Assembly: GCA_028875055.1 (NCBI GenBank)
Contig: JAPPGG010000006.1
Span: 54,927-118,926 of the forward strand
DNA from: Chloroflexota bacterium
GTDB lineage: Bacteria; Chloroflexota; Dehalococcoidia; Lucifugimonadales; UBA3495
Direction of reading: 5' to 3'
DNA length: 64,000 bases
Shown: piece after piece, positions 23,995 to 32,169 of the stretch
Position numbering within the stretch: the stretch's first letter is position 1
Layout of the letters: every line of letters starts with the position of its first letter
Notes under the pieces: model-generated
Told to the model about the DNA's origin: nothing
The model's input: only the letters and a program-made list of their open reading frames with translations
Databases searched by the model: none
Program-made: the position numbers and the translations under genes

Positions 23995-26037
23995 ATGGCT
24001 CTGCCTGCACCAAACCTGGACGACCGCACTTTCCAGGACCTCGTCAATGAGGCCAGGCGCCGAATACCGGTGTATTGTCCTGAGTGGACGGACCACAACC
24101 TGAGTGATCCCGGCATCACGTTGATCGAGCTCTTTTCCTGGATGACCGAGCTGCTCCTGTACCGGCTCAACCGGGTTCCGGACAAGAACTATGTGAAATT
24201 CCTCGAACTGCTGGGAATCAGGCTGAAGCCCGCCAACCCGGCTACCGCCAACCTGACCTTCATGTTGACGGCTCCGCGCACGTCGGACCTGACCATCCCC
24301 GCCGGCACCGAGGTTGCCACGGTCCGCACCGAAACCGAGGAGGCCATTATCTTCACCACCGAAAGAGACCTGACCATCAGGCCTGCCCAAATGGACTATT
24401 TCCTGGTGAGCGGAGATGGCTCGCGCTATGATGACCGGCATTCCCTGCTGCTGGAGTGGGAGGAACTGTTGGCGGGAGGTCAGCCTCCGACTGCCGCCGC
24501 CCAGCGAATGTCTTTCCCTCTGTTCCAGCCTGCGCCGCAGCCCGGCAATTCCTTCTACCTGGGATACAGGTCCGACCTGCGCAATACGGTTCTCTCCATT
24601 GCCCTGGACTGTGTGGAAGCCGCGGGAACGGGTATCAATCCGGCGAATCCGCCCCTGATCTGGGAATACTGGGATGCTATCCAGATGGAATGGATTGCCT
24701 TCGAGCGGCGCCGTGATGCCGATGCCTGGCTTCAGTCCGACGGCACCAGGGGACTGAATACCCGGGGACAGGTGGTACTGCACATTCCCGGAAGCGCGGG
24801 GCGCAGGGTTGTGGATACTCGAGACGGCTATTGGATCAGGTGCACGGTCACGGAGTCCCTGGAGTGGCAGGGGCAGTACGATGCCTCTCCGGAGCTGAGG
24901 AGGGTCGGCTCCGACAGCGTCGGGGGCGCGGTGGTTGCCAGCAATGCGGTCTGGGTTGTGGGCGAGATTCTGGGCTCAAGCAACGGAAAGCCCGGGCAGG
25001 CTTTTACCGTGTCCAGGCTACCGATGCTGCCCCTTGGGCCAGGAGAAACGGTGGAGGTTGAGCGGGAGGACAACGCCGGCTGGGAACCCTGGACGCAGGT
25101 CCCGGATTTCTCCCAGTCCACATTTACGGACAAACACTTTACCAGCGACCCGGCTACCGGCGAAATTCTGTTCGGTCCCTCCCTGCGGTCGCCCGGTGGC
25201 CAGGAGGTACGGTACGGGGCCGTGCCCTTCACCGGGAGCCAGATTCGCATAACTTCCTACCGCCAGGGGGGAGGCCCCCAGGGCAACGTTGGCCGAGATA
25301 CTTTAACGGTGCTCAAGTCCTCCATCCCTTATGTGGACTCCGTAACCAATCGGCAGCAGGCCATCGGCGGAGTGGACCCGGAGGATGTAGCCAACACCAA
25401 GCTGCGCGGGCCGCACCTGCTTCGTACGCGGGAACGGGCAGTGACCGAGGAAGACTTCGAGTTCCTGGCCAGGGAGGCCTCACCTCTCGTGGCCCGCGCC
25501 AAGTGCATCGCCGAGCGGGAGGTGGGCCCCAATGATAGCCCCCGGCCGGGCGTGGTGCAGGTCCTGGTTACCCCCGCCGTTTCCTCCGCGGGGCAGAGAA
25601 TTGAGCCTGGCGAACTCCAACCCGCGGGGGACCTGCTGCAACTGGTCCAGAACTATCTGGATGAAAGACGGCTGCTGAGTACGGTGCTGGTAGTTTCGGA
25701 GCCCGAGTATGTCTGGGCGTCGGTGGAGACGGACGTGGTGCTCCGTCGCAACTCCAATGCGGAAGATACGAGGCTGGCCGTAGAAGAAAGACTGTACAAC
25801 TATATCCACCCCGTCCACGGCGGCGCCGATGGTGAGGGCTGGCCCTTCGGACGGGGCCTGTACACTTCCGAGCTCTACTCCCAGATTCAGGCCGTTGAAG
25901 GCGTGGAGTACGTTGCAAACGTAACCATGTATCCGGTAAACCCGGTAACCCATGAGAGGGGAGAGACCGAAGAGAGCATCCTGCTGCAACCTCACGCCCT
26001 CCTTTGTTCCCACATTCACCAGGTAAACTGCCTTTAA
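23995..26037 (+). CDS. Baseplate J-like protein (gp6 family, Afp11-like)
   Basis: This 680-residue protein begins LPAPNLDDRTFQDLVNEARRRIPVYCPEWTDHNLSDPGITLIELFSWMTELLLYRLNRVPDKNYVKFLELLG, the standard opening of putative baseplate assembly proteins. The central part carries ATGEILFGPSLRSPGGQEVRYGAV and the C-terminal half carries LRTRERAVTEEDFEFLAREASP. It forms the ring of the baseplate wedge. It follows gp25 by 3 nt and precedes tail protein I by 12 nt, so baseplate genes are tightly coupled. Confidence 0.95.
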   Translation: MALPAPNLDDRTFQDLVNEARRRIPVYCPEWTDHNLSDPGITLIELFSWMTELLLYRLNRVPDKNYVKFLELLGIRLKPANPATANLTFMLTAPRTSDLTIPAGTEVATVRTETEEAIIFTTERDLTIRPAQMDYFLVSGDGSRYDDRHSLLLEWEELLAGGQPPTAAAQRMSFPLFQPAPQPGNSFYLGYRSDLRNTVLSIALDCVEAAGTGINPANPPLIWEYWDAIQMEWIAFERRRDADAWLQSDGTRGLNTRGQVVLHIPGSAGRRVVDTRDGYWIRCTVTESLEWQGQYDASPELRRVGSDSVGGAVVASNAVWVVGEILGSSNGKPGQAFTVSRLPMLPLGPGETVEVEREDNAGWEPWTQVPDFSQSTFTDKHFTSDPATGEILFGPSLRSPGGQEVRYGAVPFTGSQIRITSYRQGGGPQGNVGRDTLTVLKSSIPYVDSVTNRQQAIGGVDPEDVANTKLRGPHLLRTRERAVTEEDFEFLAREASPLVARAKCIAEREVGPNDSPRPGVVQVLVTPAVSSAGQRIEPGELQPAGDLLQLVQNYLDERRLLSTVLVVSEPEYVWASVETDVVLRRNSNAEDTRLAVEERLYNYIHPVHGGADGEGWPFGRGLYTSELYSQIQAVEGVEYVANVTMYPVNPVTHERGETEESILLQPHALLCSHIHQVNCL

Positions 26038-26049
26038 GGAAGGACCGGT

Positions 26050-26649
26050 ATGGTCAGCGCCGAAAGAGAAGAACAGGTGATTGCCGCCCAGAGCGCGTAT
26101 CTCAAATACCTGCCCGCGCTCTATTCGGAAAGTGAATTCATGGGCCGGTTCCTCATGATCTTTGAGAGCATACTGGGACCGCTGGAAGGCATGATAGACA
26201 ACATGGCCTATTACCTGGACCCGGCCCTGTGCCCCGAGGAACTGCTCCCCTGGCTGGCTTCCTGGATGGGGCTGGAAATGGACTACAGCTGGCCCGTCGA
26301 GAGACGCCGCGAGCTGGTCGCCTCGGCCGACTTCCTGTTTCGATGGCGGGGCACGCGCAGGGGTTTGAGGGAGTATTTGAGACTGTACACTGGTGTGGAG
26401 CCGCAGATAACCGAGGATTTTGGCGGCATTGGCCTGGGCGGGGAACATGAACTGGGGCAAAACACAGTGCTGGGGGGCGGCAACCAGCACGTATTCACGG
26501 TGACTTTTGAAGTGGATGACGCCAACTCGATAAATGAGAGCAGGGTCAGGCAGATAATAGAGACGGAAAAGCCGGCTCACGCCGGGTACATACTGCGCGT
26601 GGTGGAGAGGGACGGTCAATCAGCTGGTGAGCAATCAGCGACGGAATAA
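26050..26649 (+). CDS. Phage tail protein I-like baseplate protein (Afp12-like)
   Basis: The 199 residues show the gpI/TIGR02242 pattern: YLKYLPALYSESEFMGRFLMIFESILGPLEGMIDNMAYYLDPALCPEELLPWLASWMGLEM, followed by RELVASADFLFRWRGTRRGLREYLRLYTG. These helical proteins sit with the J protein at the baseplate edge. In particles with fibres, this is where receptor-binding fibres attach, yet no fibre gene follows here. ATG 26050 is preceded by AAGGAAGGACC. Confidence 0.92.
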   Translation: MVSAEREEQVIAAQSAYLKYLPALYSESEFMGRFLMIFESILGPLEGMIDNMAYYLDPALCPEELLPWLASWMGLEMDYSWPVERRRELVASADFLFRWRGTRRGLREYLRLYTGVEPQITEDFGGIGLGGEHELGQNTVLGGGNQHVFTVTFEVDDANSINESRVRQIIETEKPAHAGYILRVVERDGQSAGEQSATE

Positions 26650-26785
26650 AGACTATAGTCCGCCCGGGCAAGGCAGGGTGATTTCCCATGCGGGGGTAGG
26701 GGCCCGTCTGACCAATGCCGCCCTGAACGAAACCGGGGACCCGCGCAGCCGCCCATAACAGGCGTTATCTCTGGAGAGCAAGAGC

Positions 26786-27961
26786 ATGACACTCGCTGAC
26801 TCGTTAAAAGCCCCTCAACGGCGCATAAATGCCCACCGGGGGCTGGTAATAGACGTACCTCGCTGGGTGGAGGCTCACGAATACCACCGGATACAACTGG
26901 CGCGTCATGGAATGGCAATGCACTCCTCAGGCATCATCTCCGGCCTGGAAGTAATGGAGTGCGATCCTCCTGCCGGTGCGGTGCTGGTCTATCCCGGGGC
27001 TGCGCTGGACCAGGAAGGCCGGTTGATTGTGGTGGCGGAGCCTCATCGGCTGGACCTGCCCTTCAATGCCGGAGGCCTGGCCCACATCGCGCTACAATAT
27101 CGAGAAGTATCGGACTCTCCGATCCGGCGTTCCGGAGAGGACCAGGACCTGCCCCTGTACACCCTTGAAGTCTTCAGCATCAGTGGGGGGAAGAAGCCGC
27201 CGACGGGACCTTACCTGGAACTTGCCCGGGTGCAGGTTTCCGGCGCGGAAAGCGTAATTTCCGACGCCAATGACTGGAGGACCCCAACTGCCGACGAAAT
27301 AGACCTTCGCTTCCGGGAGCAGGCTGGGCACTGGCCGACGCAGGACGTCAAGGTAGGTATCGCCTCCATAGAGACCGGGTCGGAGACCTCCATCGGTCAC
27401 CTGCTGGGGACGATGGAGTTGATCCGGACCGTCAACTCCGAGGCCAGGTTCCGCGCGCGTTTCGCCGGGGCCTTTGATCTGTCCGCCGGGGTGGAGGGCT
27501 GCGACCTGCTGATTATGGCTGGCAGAGACGCCTTCTCCCTTAACGCGGCCGGCCAGGAGAACCTGGCGGCCTACTTGGCGGCCGGGGGCATTCTGTTCGG
27601 AGAGTCCTGCCGGGCCGGTGAGAGCGAAAGCCGCGAAGCGGAAGCATTCGGACAGTCCTTTCAAGCCCTGGCCGAAGCGTTGGGAATCGAAATGATTCCA
27701 GTTGACCGGGGCCATCCCCTGCTCTCGGCGCACCATATGTTCAGCGGGGCTCCGTATGGTGTTGGCGGGGAGCATTCGGTCAGCGCCGGGGCGGGCATGA
27801 TCTACAGCCAGGGGGATTACGGCTGCCTCTGGAACGGAGGCCTCCCTGGCAGCGCGGCGACCAGGGAAACCATACGGTCGGCGGTCGAATGCGGGATGAA
27901 CCTGTTGGCCTATGCGGCCCAGGTGTCGTACGAACATTCGCTCAAAACGCCTTCGCCATGA
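26786..27961 (+). CDS. eCIS accessory protein with GLeV-type N-domain and DUF4159-like C-domain
   Basis: In this 391-residue protein the N-terminal part (HEYHRIQLARHGMAMHSSGIISGLEVMEC... VLVYPGAALDQEGRLIVV) matches a segment I recall from eCIS baseplate or fibre-like proteins: H..R..RH......GI..GLeV then pGxAlDxxGr. The second half (about 225-390) resembles DUF4159: CDLLIMAGRDAFSLNAAGQENLAAYLAAGGILFGESC with a later DRGHPLL. DUF4159 is a class-I-glutamine-amidotransferase-like fold of unknown action. It probably decorates the baseplate; an adhesin role is an inference. Confidence 0.65.
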   Translation: MTLADSLKAPQRRINAHRGLVIDVPRWVEAHEYHRIQLARHGMAMHSSGIISGLEVMECDPPAGAVLVYPGAALDQEGRLIVVAEPHRLDLPFNAGGLAHIALQYREVSDSPIRRSGEDQDLPLYTLEVFSISGGKKPPTGPYLELARVQVSGAESVISDANDWRTPTADEIDLRFREQAGHWPTQDVKVGIASIETGSETSIGHLLGTMELIRTVNSEARFRARFAGAFDLSAGVEGCDLLIMAGRDAFSLNAAGQENLAAYLAAGGILFGESCRAGESESREAEAFGQSFQALAEALGIEMIPVDRGHPLLSAHHMFSGAPYGVGGEHSVSAGAGMIYSQGDYGCLWNGGLPGSAATRETIRSAVECGMNLLAYAAQVSYEHSLKTPSP

Positions 27962-28052
27962 GGATCATTGTCGCAGTCGAAGTCTCTTGGTTTTATCGTT
28001 GTGATATCGCCTGACCTGTCAACAGAGAAAGTTGTTCCCCGCACCGCGGGTT

Positions 28053-28072
28053 CTGTAGCTGTAGCTGTAGCT
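28053..28072. repeat. CTGTAG hexamer tandem repeat (3.3 copies)
   Basis: Three exact CTGTAG units plus CT lie 26 bp upstream of the start of the Ig-like membrane protein gene. Copy-number change could alter promoter or leader spacing, a phase-variation-like possibility, but three copies is a low number. Confidence 0.6.
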
Positions 28073-28098
28073 TCAGGAGACTGAGGGTTTTCCGGTAG

Positions 28099-28836
28099 AT
28101 GTTTCTGAATATGGACGAAAGGTCGTTGAGAGCGAACCCGGGAGATCAGGTGGATGCCCTGATCGAGATACGGAACGATGGTGACGCTCCGGACATTTTC
28201 AGCGTTAAAGTGGAGGGGTTGGAGCCATCCTGGTACGAGCTTTCGACCTGCAGCGTTTCGCTCTTCCCCGGAGACTCGTTCCATTCCACCCTGTCAGTAA
28301 GTCCGCCGAGGGACAGTTCAGCGGCAGCCAGGACCTACACCTGCCGGGTTGTTGTCAGTCCCCAGTCATCGGTTTCCGACTCATCAACGCAGGCCGTATT
28401 TCTGACGGTGGAGGCATTTCATTCTCTCGCAGTCCAGTTGGAATGCAGCAGCGAAACCCGCAGGCGCAGCGCTTATGTGCTGAAGGTTCGAAATGAGGGC
28501 AATGTTCCCTTGGAAATCCACCTGAATGGGCGTGACCCGAAAAATGGCCTGTTTTTCCAATTCAAAGAGGAAAAAACGAAGGTGGCGCCCGGAGAAACGA
28601 AAGAAATTGACCTGGTAGTCACGCCTCGTAAACGGCCGTTGTTTGGTTCGCCGACGGAGCGCCCCTTTATCCTGAAGAGCCTGGTCCAGTTGGCGCAGGC
28701 AACACCCGAGCTAACCCTGGGGTCGTTGAACGTACATCCGTGGATTCCGGTATCATTTTGGTGGCTCCTCCTGGCGCTCCTGGCAATAGTAACGGTGGCG
28801 GTCGGGATCGGTGCCATAATGTTCTACGCCGAGTGA
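28099..28836 (+). CDS. Tail-anchored Ig-like membrane protein (eCIS-linked paralog 1)
   Basis: The 245 residues form two Ig/NEW3-like beta-sandwich domains (about 5-105 and 110-210) followed by one membrane helix at the very C-terminus (about 214-242, WIPVSFWWLLLALLAIVTVAVGIGAIM). No signal peptide is present, so it should be inserted by its tail with the Ig domains on the cytoplasmic side. Motifs such as NPGDQVDALIEIRNDGDAPDIFSVKVEGLEPSWYELS and SLFPGDS recur in the proteins at 29816 and 32170. A membrane-side docking factor for the particle is the simplest idea. Confidence 0.65.
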   Translation: MFLNMDERSLRANPGDQVDALIEIRNDGDAPDIFSVKVEGLEPSWYELSTCSVSLFPGDSFHSTLSVSPPRDSSAAARTYTCRVVVSPQSSVSDSSTQAVFLTVEAFHSLAVQLECSSETRRRSAYVLKVRNEGNVPLEIHLNGRDPKNGLFFQFKEEKTKVAPGETKEIDLVVTPRKRPLFGSPTERPFILKSLVQLAQATPELTLGSLNVHPWIPVSFWWLLLALLAIVTVAVGIGAIMFYAE

Positions 28837-28948
28837 CTACTAACCCTGGCCTGGCCAGGCAGCCTTGCTGGCGGGTTCGTGGCAGGGAGAGAGCAGAGGG
28901 TTCATTTCCCGCACCTTAATCGAGGGGCTCACCAGAATGGGAGCTGGT

Positions 28949-29695
28949 ATGAAGGAATATCAGAGATTCAAGATACGGCGGACGCAACCCAAATCGAGGA
29001 AAGAGGACAGGCGTCAGGGCGCCCAGCATAAACCATCCCTGCTCCGCCTTCACGGCCGGCTGACGGAGCAGTTGCCGGCCCAGCTGGAAGGCAGCTACCC
29101 GGGTTACCGGGCCCGTTCGGCTCGCGGGGCAGCCATCTTGCGGCAATTGCAGCATGGCCCCGGACGTCGTACCCCTATGCGTTTCCTGAACGTCCAGATG
29201 ACCGACGAGGGCAGACCAATACTTACCAGGATGCTGGTGGGGCCCGCAGGCGACAAGTACGAGCGGGAAGCCGACCGGGTCGCAAGGGCAGTGGTGGCCT
29301 TTCTCTCGTCGCCGCGCATCAAATCGGTTGCAGGAGCAAGGGTTGCGGCCAACGGAATAAGGCGACAGCAACTGGCCCGCCGTCCGTTGCATGCCCGGGG
29401 AGGAGTGATCCACCGCGATGCCGAGGCCGCGATTCGCACGGCGAAAGGGGGCGGACGCGCCTTGCCCAACGGCCTGAAAACTCAGCTGGAGGCTGCGTTT
29501 GGCGCGGACTTTCGCCGCGTAAGAATCCATACCGGCGTAATGTCAAATCATCTGAACCGGTTCCTCGGCTCAGCGGCCTTCACCACCGGCAAGGACATAT
29601 TTTTCAGGAGGGGATTCTACCGGCCTGACAGCAACGAGGGAAAGGAACTCCTGGCCCACGAACTGACCCACGTCATCCAGCAGCGTCAGAGGTAA
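28949..29695 (+). CDS. DUF4157 (eCIS core domain) metallopeptidase-like protein
   Basis: The chosen start is ATG 28949, with GGGAG 6 nt upstream; the frame is open from a TTG at 28865. The 248 residues have a basic, disordered N-part, then the eCIS-core signature GDKYEREADRVARAV, the PNGLKTQLEAAFGADFRRVRIHTG segment, TGKDIFFRRGFYRP and a final LLAHELTHVIQQ with the HExxH zinc motif. The protein ends seven residues after this motif. DUF4157 proteins are typical effectors or effector carriers of eCIS; here no toxin domain follows, so the payload, if any, is in the N-part or elsewhere. Confidence 0.85.
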   Translation: MKEYQRFKIRRTQPKSRKEDRRQGAQHKPSLLRLHGRLTEQLPAQLEGSYPGYRARSARGAAILRQLQHGPGRRTPMRFLNVQMTDEGRPILTRMLVGPAGDKYEREADRVARAVVAFLSSPRIKSVAGARVAANGIRRQQLARRPLHARGGVIHRDAEAAIRTAKGGGRALPNGLKTQLEAAFGADFRRVRIHTGVMSNHLNRFLGSAAFTTGKDIFFRRGFYRPDSNEGKELLAHELTHVIQQRQR

Positions 29696-29815
29696 TCGAT
29701 TCCCCCACGTAGGCTCCCTGGGTTTTCCGGAACAGCCACTCTCTCATTCCGGCCCCGTTGCCTGCCTGGGGTCGAAAAACCGGTCCCTCGCTAACCAGCC
29801 AGTTACTGAATCGGT

Positions 29816-32086
29816 ATGTCGGCAACTTTCAACCTCAAGCTAACCCCCAACGACCTTGAAGCAATGCCTGGCCAGGAGGTTCAGGCAGTTATCGAAGTTG
29901 AAAACTCCGGCCATATCCTGGACGTTTATACCTTAAGAGTTTCGGGCACAGACCCATCATGGAGTGACCTTTCCAGCCAGAGCATTACCGTGTATCCGGG
30001 TGAAGTCGGCAGTTCGGCGCTGACCTTCCTTCCCCCGGATGTGTCGGAGACGATAGCTGACCGGTACAACTTCAGGGTGGAGGCGACTTCCCGGAATTTT
30101 CCGGGGGAAACCCACTCTCTATGCGCCGCCCTGGTAGTTCAACCGGTCTATAGCTTTTTCCACGATCTTCATCCAACAAGGGTAGTCGGGACTGAAGGTC
30201 GCTTTACCGACAGCATCTACAACACCGGTAATGCCGACCTGACCTTTGTCCTGCAGGGCGAGACCCCGGACGGGTTGTGCGACTTTGACATCGAGCCGCA
30301 TCCCGCAGAGGTCCGGCCCCAGGAAAAAGTGGACGTAGAGGTCCGCGCCAGGCCCACCCGCAGGCCCTGGTTCGGCAAGAACAAGACCCTGAACATTACC
30401 TTAACCGTCACTCCGGACAAGGCCCCACAAGTAGCGACTCTTGCCGCCACCCTGGAAGCGTCATCCAGGCTTCGGCTCTGGCACCTGGCGATGATTTTTG
30501 TGGCCCTCGTGCTGACGCTGGCGCTGGCATACACGGGATTTTGGGCCGTCTTCGAGCGAGAAGACCTGACCTATTTGAGGCAGGAAACCTGGCCCATTGG
30601 ACTTGAGCCGTTCGGCGCCGCCGAGGGCGTGGTGTTTCCCATACTGTTTCAAATATCCGCCAAAGAGGGAATTGAAGAGGTTAGCCCTCTGCCATTGCAT
30701 TTGAGGGCAAGCGTCCGCTGGCCCAATACGGGAGATGCGCCCACGAGCCTGGCGCTGGTTCTCCGGGATCCGGATGGCAACTGTTGGGAGCACAGGCACC
30801 TGACCAGGGTCGCGGGTCCCGTACAATTCCCTCTCTTCAGTGGTGGAACTCCCTGCAGCAGCATTGCGTTCAACCGCATCCTGCTGGACCACAGCCATCG
30901 TCCACTCTTAGCGTCCAAATATGCCCCCTTGGACGTGGTCAGTCCTTCGGCCCTCGACGATCACGGTCACGTACACATAGAACCCATAGACCAGTACTGC
31001 GTCAGGGCGGACGGTTCGGTAATCTTTGACGGCAAGAACCCCAGGATGGCTGCCAGCCACGGGCTGAATTCCCATGAAGAGGAGGAACTATGGACACTGT
31101 ACGTCATTAACAACAACGACGATCAGGAGCATGAAGATGTACCGCAGGTCTCTATTCGACTGAAGGTATCGGTTCTGGACAAGGAAAAAACGGACAGGGA
31201 CAGAAACTACGACCTTGAAGTGGTTGCGGTCCCCTCGTCGGGGACACCTGCGGTATCCAGTGACAGCAGCACCTGCGAAATAGCCTGGGACGACAATGTG
31301 CGGCTGGGAACCGACCAGAGGCTGATTGAGGGCGTCGTCTATGTAAAGGCCCTTGAGTTTTGCCAGAGGTCAGATCCGGCCTGTTCACCGCCGGCTGAAA
31401 CATCCCGGTATGTCGCCGAAGGAGACAGTGAGCTGCATGTATTCTCGGGCCACTCCGACCCCTGTCTCATTACCAGCGGGATTGAAGCGGATGCCGCGAA
31501 CCAGGCCAGAAGCCCGGGACCGTCGATGGTTTGCGGGGACATCATTTGGGAAAAGGGGCAAGACGATACGGGCACCAGCGCATTTGTCATCCTCAGGGAC
31601 CCGGCTGGCAACTGCTGGACCAGCCTTGAAAGCAAGACTGTCCAGGACGAAGACCAGCCCTCCCCGTTTGCGTTTGAAATGGCTACGGCACAGCCCTGTG
31701 AGGAAATATTGAGGGAGGAGACCCTGTGGTACCTGGTGAGCTGGTTTCCGACGGACGCGAATCTCCCCCAGCCGGTCTCATACAGCTACCCGGTTGAGCC
31801 CCTGGTCCGGCTCTGCGGCTCAGATGAGGAGGCGGGCAGTTTTCACCTGGTATTCGACGAGTCCACGGTCATACCCGCGGTTTACCCCGGAAGCTATCCC
31901 ACGGAAATGGCTGAATGGCATTTGTTCGTAGTTAACGGTTCCATCTATGTTACAGATGTTTCGGAAGCCCATGAGTACGCCCCCCGGGTTTCCCTGCACG
32001 TTAAGGGAGACGGCAATTGGAAGGCGTCCCTGAAAGACCCGTCGCCACGGGACACCGCCCACCCTGAACCTGTAGCCCAGTGCTGA
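29816..32086 (+). CDS. Large Ig-like transmembrane protein with Cys-containing outer region (paralog 2)
   Basis: The N-terminal roughly 215 of 756 residues are two Ig-like domains related to the 28099 protein (MPGQEVQAVIEVENSGHILDVYTLRVSGTDPSWSDLS; then a RPTRRPWFGKNK linker). One membrane segment lies at about 224-244 (LAMIFVALVLTLALAYTGFW), preceded by Arg residues, so the N-part should face the cytoplasm. About 510 residues follow outside, with repeated DPxGNCW, TPCxxI and YC/LC motifs in at least two tandem copies (about 285-400 and 580-690). No enzyme motif is visible. Confidence 0.6.
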   Translation: MSATFNLKLTPNDLEAMPGQEVQAVIEVENSGHILDVYTLRVSGTDPSWSDLSSQSITVYPGEVGSSALTFLPPDVSETIADRYNFRVEATSRNFPGETHSLCAALVVQPVYSFFHDLHPTRVVGTEGRFTDSIYNTGNADLTFVLQGETPDGLCDFDIEPHPAEVRPQEKVDVEVRARPTRRPWFGKNKTLNITLTVTPDKAPQVATLAATLEASSRLRLWHLAMIFVALVLTLALAYTGFWAVFEREDLTYLRQETWPIGLEPFGAAEGVVFPILFQISAKEGIEEVSPLPLHLRASVRWPNTGDAPTSLALVLRDPDGNCWEHRHLTRVAGPVQFPLFSGGTPCSSIAFNRILLDHSHRPLLASKYAPLDVVSPSALDDHGHVHIEPIDQYCVRADGSVIFDGKNPRMAASHGLNSHEEEELWTLYVINNNDDQEHEDVPQVSIRLKVSVLDKEKTDRDRNYDLEVVAVPSSGTPAVSSDSSTCEIAWDDNVRLGTDQRLIEGVVYVKALEFCQRSDPACSPPAETSRYVAEGDSELHVFSGHSDPCLITSGIEADAANQARSPGPSMVCGDIIWEKGQDDTGTSAFVILRDPAGNCWTSLESKTVQDEDQPSPFAFEMATAQPCEEILREETLWYLVSWFPTDANLPQPVSYSYPVEPLVRLCGSDEEAGSFHLVFDESTVIPAVYPGSYPTEMAEWHLFVVNGSIYVTDVSEAHEYAPRVSLHVKGDGNWKASLKDPSPRDTAHPEPVAQC

Positions 32087-32169
32087 AGGCTCGACGTGGA
32101 CTGCAATAATCCCGGGGAATTTCGGGCTCCCTGGGCGTCCCTGCCAATTAGTTCGAAGGAGAACCCCCA

